Origin: Bacteroidales bacterium
GTDB lineage: Bacteria; Bacteroidota; Bacteroidia; Bacteroidales; F082
Length of the DNA: 35,740 nt
Direction: 5' to 3'
Assembly (NCBI GenBank): GCA_024709145.1
Contig: JANJXG010000085.1
Coordinates: forward strand, 1-35,740
The position numbers were made by a program, and so were the translations under genes. Positions 25,452-33,182 of this stretch are shown here, one piece after another (the stretch's first letter is position 1; every line of letters starts with the position of its first letter). The notes under the pieces are model-generated. The model was not told the origin of the DNA. It ran no database searches and worked only from the letters and a program-made list of their open reading frames with translations.

Positions 25452-26147
25452 CTAAACGGCAAAGTAAGATTCCAGTGAGGCAAGGGTGTCGGTGCCGGTC
25501 TGCAAATCGTGAACAATGCTGCCGTTTTCGAGGATGACAATTCGGTCGCATACCTCGGCAATGTGATTCAGGTCGTGGCTCGAAATCATAAAGGTGACGC
25601 TGGAGTTCGTCTTTTTCTGTTTGATAAGTTGTTTAAGTCTGATTTGCGTGCTGGGGTCCAGGCTGTTGAAAGGTTCGTCGAGAACGATCAGGGCAGGGTT
25701 TCCCATGAAAGCAGCTGCAATCCCGATCTTTTGCTGATTTCCCATCGAAAAATTACGAATGAGTTTTTTCTTGCCAAGTATCTCACCGTTGAAAAATTCA
25801 TCCATTTCATCCAAAAAATGATTGATTTCATCCCGGGTCATGCCCTTTGTTTTACCGGTGAAGTCAAAAAATTCTTCGGGACTTAAAAAATCAATCAAAA
25901 AACCCTGGTCGAGGAAAGAGCCTGTGAAAGATTTCCAATCATCGTGGCCCACAACGGGAATGTTATTCAGCTGCACCGATCCCTGTTTTGCCTGCAACAA
26001 ATCGAGCAAAAGCCGGAAAAGGGTTGTTTTTCCTGCACCATTATTGCCAACAAGACCGAAGCTTTCGCCTGCCGGAATGGTCAAAGTTTCGATATTTAAT
26101 ACCGTAATGCCGGCATATTCCTTCTGTAAGTTGTTGATCTGTATCAT
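25452..26147 (-). CDS. ABC transporter ATP-binding protein
   Basis: This 231-residue ATPase subunit has Walker A GNNGAGKT (34-41), a Q-loop region, a non-canonical signature FSMGNQQK (133-140) in place of LSGGQ, Walker B LIVLDEPF (153-160) and the H-loop SSHD. Such signature variants are common in exporter ATPases of the CcmA/YhaQ-like group. It follows the DUF5687 permease by 19 bases and must form its nucleotide-binding partner. The substrate is unknown. Confidence 0.92.
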   Translation of the reverse strand: MIQINNLQKEYAGITVLNIETLTIPAGESFGLVGNNGAGKTTLFRLLLDLLQAKQGSVQLNNIPVVGHDDWKSFTGSFLDQGFLIDFLSPEEFFDFTGKTKGMTRDEINHFLDEMDEFFNGEILGKKKLIRNFSMGNQQKIGIAAAFMGNPALIVLDEPFNSLDPSTQIRLKQLIKQKKTNSSVTFMISSHDLNHIAEVCDRIVILENGSIVHDLQTGTDTLASLESYFAV

Positions 26148-26166
26148 AATATACTCTGTTTTTTAA

Positions 26167-27648
26167 TTATTCTTTTTGACGGAAACCTTCAGCCATCACA
26201 TACTTTCGCTCTGCAAGGTTACTGCTGATAATTTTAATAAACCAATTTCTAAGTATCAAACCCAACAATCCAAAAGCTCCCAGGGCAATGACACCACCCA
26301 TTGGATTGCCAAACCACTTAAAGGGCAGGTATATCATCACCGGAAGCACCAATACGGGAATCATGACCATGAAATGAACAGCACCTACACCCTGATAATT
26401 AAAGGCAGTACCCCTTGAAAGTACCATAGTTTTTTTGTTGTAAGTAGCAAAAAATAACAAGCCGGGTACGATCAAACCAAGGCTGAACAGAGCTGAAGCG
26501 GAATGAATGATGAATACATCCATTCCAAAATAAATATAAGGAATCGTGACAAGGTAGGAAACGATTACGACCGACGAACCGAGTAACATTTTTGCCTTAA
26601 CAAGGTCTGATTTTCGGATCGACAGTGTGTTTAACAGATCAAAAAACGATCCTTCATAGGCGAAAGCATATTGCAATAAATTGATGGCAATGCCACTGCT
26701 GGTGAACACGCCAACAAAAACAGCAAATCCTCCGTCGGTGTCATATTGACCACTGGGATAAAAAAACAATCCGTAAAGGAGAAACAGCGGAGCCATCATC
26801 AGCATCGACTTGGTGCGTTTGTTGCGCATCTGCAATTTGATGTCCATCGAAATCAGTTGCCCCATCAATCCGATTTTGTCAAGGTAACGAATGTTACCCG
26901 TCAAGGCATGTCTTTCGCTTTTTGGCTGATAGGCTTCGAGGTACATGCCTTTTTGTAAAAACTTAAAATTCAGAAGATAAGTGAATGCCAGTACAAGAAT
27001 TGGCAACAAAACAAGGGCCGGCCAGGCCAGCATTAGATCAAACCCCGAAGCGATGAACTTCGAGAAACTGAACCATCCAAGGTATTCTGTCAGAGCTGAA
27101 AGAACAATAAAAGCGATGAAAGTCATGGCAACTTTAACATTGGCTGCCAATTGTTTTTTGAAATACAATACGATGAAATTGATGGTCAGGTCAAGACTCA
27201 ACATGCCGACAACCCAGATGATGGCATGATAGGAGGGACGTCCGTAAGCAACCTGAAAAATAGAAAAAGGAACTATAACAATGATGGTCAATAAGTTAAA
27301 AAAATTGATGCTGCTTCTGAACAAGAGGTAATGAATGAGGCTGCTTTTCCTGACCGGAAGGTGAAGGTAAGGTCTGGCTTCGATGGCAGCAAGTTTTTGC
27401 ATAAAAAACCTGAAACTTACCATCGCAGCAAAATACCATGCCAGTATCTGATGAAAGAAAGAAACCGGTGCATCGCTGTCGGTTATTTCATGCCATTTAT
27501 CGGCAAGAAAAATTGACAGAATTACAAATTCGAGAAAAATGATCATAAAGAAAAATCCCATGATCAGGTTAACAGCCAGGTTTTTCTGCCAGATTGGGGA
27601 ACGCCGGGCTTGTTTCCATTGGTGTAATAGCAGTGTAAAAAAGATCAT
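26167..27648 (-). CDS. DUF5687-family ABC permease
   Basis: This 493-residue polytopic protein has about eleven to twelve hydrophobic segments, beginning with an amphipathic HQWKQARRSPIWQKN stretch before helix 1. This start and the pairing with an ABC ATPase are typical of the Bacteroidota DUF5687 family, thought to be ABC-2-like permeases. The cytoplasmic loop DIKLQMRNKRTKSMLM near residue 270 is where such proteins contact the ATPase. The gene is 19 bases ahead of the ATPase and 54 bases after the MazG-like gene, all on the minus strand. The transported substrate cannot be inferred. Confidence 0.83.
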   Translation of the reverse strand: MIFFTLLLHQWKQARRSPIWQKNLAVNLIMGFFFMIIFLEFVILSIFLADKWHEITDSDAPVSFFHQILAWYFAAMVSFRFFMQKLAAIEARPYLHLPVRKSSLIHYLLFRSSINFFNLLTIIVIVPFSIFQVAYGRPSYHAIIWVVGMLSLDLTINFIVLYFKKQLAANVKVAMTFIAFIVLSALTEYLGWFSFSKFIASGFDLMLAWPALVLLPILVLAFTYLLNFKFLQKGMYLEAYQPKSERHALTGNIRYLDKIGLMGQLISMDIKLQMRNKRTKSMLMMAPLFLLYGLFFYPSGQYDTDGGFAVFVGVFTSSGIAINLLQYAFAYEGSFFDLLNTLSIRKSDLVKAKMLLGSSVVIVSYLVTIPYIYFGMDVFIIHSASALFSLGLIVPGLLFFATYNKKTMVLSRGTAFNYQGVGAVHFMVMIPVLVLPVMIYLPFKWFGNPMGGVIALGAFGLLGLILRNWFIKIISSNLAERKYVMAEGFRQKE

Positions 27649-27702
27649 AAATACCTGTATATCAAGTTCAAAAGATATTAATAAAAAGCAACCATGCTTT
27701 TT

Positions 27703-28032
27703 TTAAAGGGCTAATTTCGGATTGTTTTTGTGACGGTCGGCATCACGCAGATACTTTTTCTGAAGATTTTTTTCAAAAGCTATTGTCAAATCGATGCCGG
27801 TTTGGTTTGCCAGGCAAATCAGAACGAAAAGAACATCAGCCATTTCATCGGCAGGATCATCTTTTTTGTCACCCGGTTTCGGCGATTGATCTCCATACCT
27901 TCGGGCCATGATGCGGGCCAGTTCTCCAACTTCTTCCATCAAGAGTGCTGTATTGGTGAGCTCGCTGAAGTAACGAACACCAACTTTTTTAATCCAATCA
28001 TCTACTTGCTTTTGTGCAACACTGAGTTCCAT
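27703..28032 (-). CDS. MazG-like nucleotide pyrophosphohydrolase
   Basis: This 109-residue all-alpha enzyme hydrolyses nucleoside triphosphates or related nucleotides to monophosphate and pyrophosphate. The metal-binding acidic pairs are visible: LLMEEVGELAR, with Glu33, Glu34 and Glu37, and DPADEMADVLFVL, with Glu63 and Asp66. This single-domain length matches the MazG-like/dCTPase group. It is upstream of the ABC genes on the same strand and divergent from the aminotransferase gene. A TAATTTTG box (28049-28056, minus strand) precedes it. The substrate is unknown; a house-cleaning role is a family inference. Confidence 0.85.
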   Translation of the reverse strand: MELSVAQKQVDDWIKKVGVRYFSELTNTALLMEEVGELARIMARRYGDQSPKPGDKKDDPADEMADVLFVLICLANQTGIDLTIAFEKNLQKKYLRDADRHKNNPKLAL

Positions 28033-28048
28033 GGGTTATATTTTTTGG

Positions 28049-28056
28049 CAAAATTA
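28049..28056 (-). promoter_or_regulatory. candidate -7 box for the MazG-like gene
   Basis: The minus strand reads TAATTTTG, an exact TAnnTTTG match 16 bases before the ATG at 28032. No TTG stands at the proper -33 distance, so support is moderate. Confidence 0.35.
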
Positions 28057-28113
28057 GTTTTTTGTAAAAGCCGGCCTCTGCATTTCAAAGGTTTTTAATC
28101 AAAGAGTTGAGAG

Positions 28114-28121
28114 TAGGTTTG
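28114..28121 (+). promoter_or_regulatory. candidate -7 box for the aminotransferase gene
   Basis: TAGGTTTG matches TAnnTTTG and lies 28 bases before the ATG at 28150; the -33 region is only T-rich (GTTTTT). A purine-rich AAAAAGAG precedes the start codon. Confidence 0.4.
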
Positions 28122-28149
28122 CTTTTGTTTTCTTTGCAGAAAAAAAGAG

Positions 28150-29322
28150 ATGAAATACAACTTCGACGCGGTCATCGACCGGATGGGCACCGGCAGTATC
28201 AAGCATGATTTAAAATGGGAGATTTTTCAAAACAGAGAAGTTTTACCTATGTGGGTAGCCGACATGGATTTTGAAACCCCTGATTTTATCAGGCAGGCAG
28301 TGGCAAAACGCGCCCTTCACCCGGTGTATGGCTACACTTTCAGAGACGAGGAGTATTACCAAAGCATCATCAGCTGGATGAGCAGAAGACATAGCTGGCA
28401 TGTTGAAAGGGATTGGATCGTTTTTTCGCCCGGCGTAGTTCCTGCCTTAAATATGGTTGTGCTGGCTCTTACATCGCCCGGGGACAAGGTGATTGTGCAG
28501 CCTCCCGTCTATTTTCCGTTTTTTACAGCCGTAAAAGATCATGAAAGAGAGCTTGTTTACAACGAACTTCTCTGTGTGAATAACCGCTATCTCATTAATT
28601 TTGAATTACTTGAGCAACAGGCGAAAGATGCCCGCCTTTTGATTCTATCCAACCCTCACAATCCGGTGGGGCGATGTTGGACGCGTGACGAACTTTCCCG
28701 CCTGGGTGACATTTGTCTTCAAAACAACATGATGGTACTTTCAGATGAAATTCATGGCGACCTGGTGTTGCCACCAAACAAGCACCAGGTTTTTGCAAAT
28801 ATTTCTGAAGCTTTGTCAGGTATCACCATAACGGCCCACGCTCCCAGCAAAACGTTTAATCTGGCAGGTTTGTCAACTTCCTCACTCATCATCCGGGATG
28901 AAGAAATCCGAAAAAAGGTAAAGTCTGTTGTGCAAAAACTTCATCTCGAAATGGGCAACATTTTTGGAAATGAAGCCACCAAAGCGGCATTTCAGCAGGG
29001 AGATGCCTGGCTTGACCAGTTGCTTGTCTATTTGAATGAAAACATCCGGCTTACGCAATCCTTCTTGGCGGATCAGCTGCCCGATCTCAAGGTTTTTGTG
29101 CCGGAGGCAACTTATATGATCTGGCTTGATTTTGCTGCATTCGGTCTGGACGATAAGAGTCTGCGCGAGAAAATGATTCATGAAGCCGGGCTGGGCTTAA
29201 GTCCGGGCATTGATTTTGGACCCGGTGGGAGTCTAAAAATGAGGCTAAATGTCGCCTGTCCGAGATCAGTATTGTTGAATGCACTTCAAAAATTGGTTCT
29301 GACCTTTCATCAGGTGGGTTGA
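28150..29322 (+). CDS. PatB/MalY-family PLP aminotransferase (cystathionine beta-lyase-like)
   Basis: This 390-residue fold-type I PLP enzyme matches the MalY/PatB class. It begins with FDAVIDRMGTGSIKHD and LPMWVADMDFETPDF, which is diagnostic of this class. The cofactor-binding aromatic region VYFPFF, SNPHNPVGR, the aspartate in LSDEIHGDL, and the Schiff-base lysine Lys234 in APSKTFNLAG are all present. Family members cleave cystathionine or other C-S beta bonds, giving pyruvate, ammonia and a thiol. The substrate here is inferred only. It is a single gene between the divergent MazG-like gene and the SRPBCC-GyrI gene, with its own candidate promoter. Confidence 0.92.
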   Translation: MKYNFDAVIDRMGTGSIKHDLKWEIFQNREVLPMWVADMDFETPDFIRQAVAKRALHPVYGYTFRDEEYYQSIISWMSRRHSWHVERDWIVFSPGVVPALNMVVLALTSPGDKVIVQPPVYFPFFTAVKDHERELVYNELLCVNNRYLINFELLEQQAKDARLLILSNPHNPVGRCWTRDELSRLGDICLQNNMMVLSDEIHGDLVLPPNKHQVFANISEALSGITITAHAPSKTFNLAGLSTSSLIIRDEEIRKKVKSVVQKLHLEMGNIFGNEATKAAFQQGDAWLDQLLVYLNENIRLTQSFLADQLPDLKVFVPEATYMIWLDFAAFGLDDKSLREKMIHEAGLGLSPGIDFGPGGSLKMRLNVACPRSVLLNALQKLVLTFHQVG

Positions 29323-29351
29323 TAATAAATAGGCTGACATGATTATCTTTG
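29319..29351 (+). promoter_or_regulatory. promoter of the SRPBCC-GyrI gene
   Basis: TTG at 29319-29321 (inside the stop region of the aminotransferase gene), a 22-base spacer and TATCTTTG at 29344-29351 match the Bacteroidota consensus. The predicted leader to the ATG at 29388 is about 30 bases. Confidence 0.5.
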
Positions 29352-29387
29352 TCAGGCAAATGATTGAACTCATTAAAAAGAAACAGC

Positions 29388-30383
29388 ATGAGAATATTGA
29401 GATTTACTGGTATCGTTTTCCTTGTTTTTTTGGCAGTTGTTTTTACCTTGCCTTTGTTGATGAAATCAACAGCCGAAACAAGCCACAGCATCACGATCAA
29501 CGCCCCGGCTCAAATCGTTTTCAGGCAGGTCAACAGCTTTCAGAACTGGCAAAAATGGAGTCCGTTCGAAACAGGTGACCCGGAGATGATTTCGGTGTAT
29601 GAGGGCCCGGCTCAGGGAGTGGGCAACAAACACAGCTGGAAAAGCGATGTAATGGATGATGGCAGCATGATTAATCTGCAAAGCGAGCCTTACCGGTTTA
29701 TTCAGAACCTGCTTGATATGAATGGCAACGGAAAAGCTTATGATGAATGGACATTTACCGAGACTGCTGATGGAGTGCAGGTTACCTGGACACTTAAGAT
29801 GTCGGAACTCAAGTATCCTTTTCATCGTTATTTTGGGTTTTTCATCGAGAGTCTGATGCGCCCGATGCAGGAAAAAGGCCTCACCAAACTGAAAGAAATC
29901 AGCGAAGTAATCCCTCCCTCTGTTTTAATAACCCTGGAAGAACGTCCGGAAATACTGGCGGTTGCCATATACGATTCGGCCACGATAAATCAGATTGAAC
30001 AACTGAGCAGGGATCTCTACAAGGAATTAAAGCAAAGTATGCGAAGTGGCAGGGTTAATGAGGCTGGTCCGGCATTTGCTGTTTATTACAATTGGACAGA
30101 GGATACACCCATCCGTATGCGGGCTTGTTTTCCGGTGGCCGAGGAGGTGCGCGAGAGTGGCCGGATGAATTTATACAGGCTTTCCGGCGGTAAAGTGCTG
30201 AAGGCTGAATGGAAAGGTTCATACGAAGGCCTCGGAAAGGTTCACCTGGATATGGATGCCTATATGGCTGATTTTGGGATGAAATTCCGGGGTGCGGGCG
30301 TTTGGGAAGAATATATTGTTGGTCCGGAAGATAACCCGAACCCATCCGAATGGATTACGCACGTTTTTTACCCTGTCGAATAG
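29388..30383 (+). CDS. membrane-anchored SRPBCC-GyrI-like fusion protein
   Basis: The product has 331 residues. One N-terminal helix (about 4-24, GIVFLVFLAVVFTLPLLM) anchors or exports it. Residues of about 32-180 form an SRPBCC (polyketide-cyclase-like) domain with ITINAPAQIVFRQVNSFQNWQKWSPFE and a terminal helix. Residues of about 185-331 resemble a GyrI-like/AraC effector-binding domain: LITLEERPEILAVAI, YYNWTEDTPIRMRACFPV, and WEEYIVGPEDNPNPSEW near the end. Both domains bind small molecules; no DNA-binding domain is present. I chose the ATG at 29388; an in-frame TTG at 29364 would add eight residues. The ligand is unknown. It has its own promoter and is 123 bases before the ABC exporter gene. 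Confidence 0.83.
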   Translation: MRILRFTGIVFLVFLAVVFTLPLLMKSTAETSHSITINAPAQIVFRQVNSFQNWQKWSPFETGDPEMISVYEGPAQGVGNKHSWKSDVMDDGSMINLQSEPYRFIQNLLDMNGNGKAYDEWTFTETADGVQVTWTLKMSELKYPFHRYFGFFIESLMRPMQEKGLTKLKEISEVIPPSVLITLEERPEILAVAIYDSATINQIEQLSRDLYKELKQSMRSGRVNEAGPAFAVYYNWTEDTPIRMRACFPVAEEVRESGRMNLYRLSGGKVLKAEWKGSYEGLGKVHLDMDAYMADFGMKFRGAGVWEEYIVGPEDNPNPSEWITHVFYPVE

Positions 30384-30506
30384 AACATCGAAAAATCCTT
30401 CCTGATTTTATCCGCTGAAATCATAGTCCGGTCGGAAACTGTACATACGACGTCATCTGATTGAACAAGCTTCGAATTAGGCTGTTTAACACCGATAGAA
30501 ATCAAA

Positions 30507-32300
30507 ATGGAGCAAGAAACTACACATACTAAAGCAAAACTCAGCCTGAATGGCCTGAAAAGATTATTCTCGTTGCTGAAATACGTCTGGCCGAAAAGAT
30601 ATGCTTTTGTTGGAGGCATGCTGGCATTGTCCGTTTCGAGTTTAACAACGCTGGCTTTTCCAATGCTGTTGGGCGATCTGATCAATCAGGCCAACCCGGA
30701 AGCAAACCTCGAAAACATCAATCGCATCGCGCTGGTTTTGCTGGCTATTTTTGCTGTCAATGCTGTTTTTGCCTATCTAAGAATATATTGGTTCGAAATC
30801 GTGACACAGCATATGTTGGCAAGCCTGCGTCAAACAACCTATAATCACCTGATTCGATTGCCGATGTATTTTTTTTCGAAACACAGGGTCGGAGAACTTA
30901 ACAGCCGGATTTCGGCTGATATTTCAGTGCTTCAGGAAACGTTTACCTTTACCATTGCTCAGTTTATCAGGCAGCTTATTACCATCATTGGCGGGGTTGT
31001 GTTGCTTTCGCTGGTTTCCGTCAAACTAACCTTGTTTATGCTGGCTTTTGTGCCGCTTGTGGCCATCGGCGCGCGCTTTTTTGGTAAACACATCAGGTCA
31101 CTTTCGAAGAAAACACAGGGACAGGTCGCACAGGCCAACATTATTGTAGAAGAAACCTTGCAGGGAATCACAAATGTGAAAGCTTATGCCAATGAATCAT
31201 TTGAGAATGAAAGGTATACGAAAAGCACCAACGAAGTAATACACATAGCAGTGAAAGGTGCCAAGGCGAGAGCCATGTTCATTTCACTTATCGTTTTCAG
31301 TTTGTTTTCAACCATTGTCGGGGTAATCTGGTATGGTGTCTACCTTGTCAATCAGGGAGAAGGACTCAATGCAGGTGATTTGTTTAAGTTTATCCTTTAC
31401 ACTGTTTTTATCGGAGCATCCATCTCCGGCATGGCCGATTTATATGCGCAGGTGCAGAAAGCAGTCGGAGCTACCGAAAGTCTGCTCGACTTGCTCGAGG
31501 AATCCACCGAATTCGGCGAGGCCGGGCAAACAGGCTGTGAGCAGCAACTTCAGGGGGCAGTGAAATTTGAGCACCTGGGATTTGCTTACCCTGGTCGCCC
31601 CGAAATAGAAGTGCTGAAAGACATTCATCTTGAGATCGGTGCTGGCATGAAAATAGCATTGGTAGGTGCTTCCGGTGCCGGCAAAACGACCATAAGTGCA
31701 CTGCTTTTCAGATTTTATGATCCGACGCAGGGCCGGCTTTTGTTTGATGGAGTTGATGCCCGGGAAATCCATCCCCAATGTCTGCGTCAGCAAATGGCGC
31801 TTGTGCCTCAGGAAGTAATGCTTTTTGGGGGTACTATTGCCGAAAATATTGCCTATGGCAAGCCCGGTGCCAGCATCGATGAAATCAGGGAAGCTGCTGC
31901 CAAGGCCAACGCACTTGCTTTTGTTGAGGCATTTCCTGATGGTTTTCAAACAACAGTGGGCGAGCGTGGTATCCAGCTTTCAGGAGGACAAAGACAAAGG
32001 ATTGCCATTGCGCGTGCTATCTTGCGCAATCCGGCTATTCTTATCCTTGATGAAGCTACCTCTGCACTCGATAATCAGTCGGAAGCCCTGGTACAGCAGG
32101 CCCTAAACACATTGATGCAAAACCGAACCTCCATTATCATTGCCCATCGCTTAACAACAGTGATGGATGCCGATCTGATCGTTGTACTCGAAAAAGGTGT
32201 GATCGCTGAAATGGGCACACATGAGTCGCTTCTCGCTGATCCTGAGGGAGTATATTATAAGCTAAGCTCTCGCCTTGAAACAAATGCGACTGAAAATTGA
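30507..32300 (+). CDS. ABC exporter, fused permease and ATPase (MsbA/ABCB type)
   Basis: The product has 597 residues. Six membrane helices lie within about 25-320. The ATPase domain follows (about 350-590), with Walker A GASGAGKTT (387-395), signature LSGGQRQRIAIARA (about 491), Walker B ILILDEATSALD (about 511-522) and the AHR H-loop. It would act as a homodimer exporting a lipid, peptide or drug. The MsbA-like order is clear, but the substrate is not. The 123 bases upstream contain no strong TAnnTTTG box. The next gene is the Fur-family regulator, 68 bases away. Confidence 0.9.
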   Translation: MEQETTHTKAKLSLNGLKRLFSLLKYVWPKRYAFVGGMLALSVSSLTTLAFPMLLGDLINQANPEANLENINRIALVLLAIFAVNAVFAYLRIYWFEIVTQHMLASLRQTTYNHLIRLPMYFFSKHRVGELNSRISADISVLQETFTFTIAQFIRQLITIIGGVVLLSLVSVKLTLFMLAFVPLVAIGARFFGKHIRSLSKKTQGQVAQANIIVEETLQGITNVKAYANESFENERYTKSTNEVIHIAVKGAKARAMFISLIVFSLFSTIVGVIWYGVYLVNQGEGLNAGDLFKFILYTVFIGASISGMADLYAQVQKAVGATESLLDLLEESTEFGEAGQTGCEQQLQGAVKFEHLGFAYPGRPEIEVLKDIHLEIGAGMKIALVGASGAGKTTISALLFRFYDPTQGRLLFDGVDAREIHPQCLRQQMALVPQEVMLFGGTIAENIAYGKPGASIDEIREAAAKANALAFVEAFPDGFQTTVGERGIQLSGGQRQRIAIARAILRNPAILILDEATSALDNQSEALVQQALNTLMQNRTSIIIAHRLTTVMDADLIVVLEKGVIAEMGTHESLLADPEGVYYKLSSRLETNATEN

Positions 32301-32330
32301 TTTTTTTCGGATTCATTGCTGAATTAATTG

Positions 32331-32338
32331 TATTTTTG
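32331..32338 (+). promoter_or_regulatory. candidate -7 box of the Fur-family operon
   Basis: TATTTTTG matches TAnnTTTG. Its last two bases overlap the 15-base palindrome that begins at 32337. The -33 region is weak (TTTCGG around 32307). A protein bound to the palindrome would cover this box. Confidence 0.45.
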
Positions 32339-32370
32339 CAACATTGTTGCATTTGAATATTTGTTGCATT
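32337..32370. promoter_or_regulatory. operator-like site: 7-1-7 palindrome plus direct repeats
   Basis: TGCAACA-T-TGTTGCA at 32337-32351 is a perfect 15-base inverted repeat with the 7-1-7 spacing described for Fur/Zur/PerR boxes. TGTTGCATT occurs at 32345-32353 and again at 32362-32370, 17 bases apart, and the second copy contains the first two bases of the TTG start codon at 32369. The sequence is seen directly; that the adjacent Fur-family protein binds it is an inference. Confidence 0.6.
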
Positions 32371-32776
32371 GATAACTCCTGCAGATATTTTACGGAAACA
32401 CCAGCTCAGGCGCACCAGTTGCCGCGAAGGTATTCTTGAGGCTATGTTGCTTGTAGGAAGGGCCTTGTCGGAGCAGGAAATCAGAGATCAATTGCAAGGT
32501 CATTACGACAGGACTACTTTCTACAGATCCTTCAAAACCCTGGAAGAAAACCGCTTGCTGCACAAGATTGTGGTTGACCCCTCCATCGTTAGATATGCTA
32601 TTGATCCTTCGGTGTTTGAGAACCCCGAACATGCCCATTTCTATTGCGTAAAGTGCCAGCATGTATTGTGTCTCGATGCTATTCCTGTTCATAATCCCGC
32701 ATTGCCTGCCGGATTTTTTATCAAGGAATCAGAGCTTATTCTAAAAGGGGTGTGTAAAAGCTGCGGTGAGTCATGA
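32369..32776 (+). CDS. Fur-family metal regulator (Zur-like by context), TTG start
   Basis: The 135-residue product has an N-terminal winged helix whose recognition helix is in DRTTFYRSFKTLEENRLL (47-64). A metal-binding C-terminal half follows: His88 and His90 in EHAHF, Cys93 and Cys96 in YCVKC, Cys101, and Cys129 and Cys132 in VCKSC. The two Cys-x-x-Cys pairs are the structural zinc site of the family. An upstream in-frame stop at 32354 leaves no ATG, so TTG at 32369 is the start. The palindrome upstream points to autoregulation. The neighbouring ZnuD-like receptor suggests a zinc sensor, but Fur or Mur specificity cannot be excluded. The stop overlaps the next ATG (ATGA). Confidence 0.88.
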   Translation: MITPADILRKHQLRRTSCREGILEAMLLVGRALSEQEIRDQLQGHYDRTTFYRSFKTLEENRLLHKIVVDPSIVRYAIDPSVFENPEHAHFYCVKCQHVLCLDAIPVHNPALPAGFFIKESELILKGVCKSCGES

Positions 32777-33147
32777 AAAAAGACGTGATTCGATTTTTTA
32801 GCAAACAACTTGCAGTTGGAATGCTGATCCTCTTTGGATTTCCTACACTGTTTCAGTTTTGGCACACTGCCAGCAAGCATATCCTGCCGCACTGCAATGA
32901 TGCCTGCCGGCAGGCTTCTCCGGCTGCAAGCAATGGGTTATTGTATTGGGAGAAGGCTTTAGCAGCGGATGAATCATGTCCGCTTCAGGATTTCGAATTA
33001 TCCGTCAAAGAACTGCCAGAATTGGTTATGCTCTCGAGAAAAGTGATTCTGTTCTTCAGAGCGATCATGTTTAGCAACCAATTTGAATTATTTGAAAGCT
33101 TTTCTTTCTTTTCTACTCCCAGGGCTCCTCCCTTGATTTTGAACTGA
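32773..33147 (+). CDS. small membrane/exported protein of the metal-uptake cluster
   Basis: This 124-residue protein has no family I can assign firmly. An N-terminal helix (about 12-30) is followed by potential metal ligands: His31, His36, His40, Cys41, Cys45 and later Cys69 in ESCPLQDFE. A second hydrophobic stretch (about 84-112) precedes the terminal PRAPP (116-120). A Cys-Pro element and a terminal RAPP or RGPP recur in small proteins I recall upstream of metal-related TonB receptors (DUF2946-like), so it may be a relative. The ATG overlaps the regulator stop in ATGA, and the receptor gene follows after 35 bases, so it is firmly part of the operon. Confidence 0.68.
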   Translation: MKKDVIRFFSKQLAVGMLILFGFPTLFQFWHTASKHILPHCNDACRQASPAASNGLLYWEKALAADESCPLQDFELSVKELPELVMLSRKVILFFRAIMFSNQFELFESFSFFSTPRAPPLILN

Positions 33148-33182
33148 TCAGGTCAGCATTTCAAAATCTATTTCAATTTACC

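Noticed and set aside
25339-25551. Longer start for the DUF5686-like gene overlapping the ABC ATPase
   Set aside because: The added residues are a shadow of the ATPase gene in another frame; the ATG at 25338 gives a clean signal peptide.
30368-30685. Minus-strand 105-residue frame across the gap before the ABC exporter
   Set aside because: It is antisense to the start of the exporter gene and shows no coding signature.
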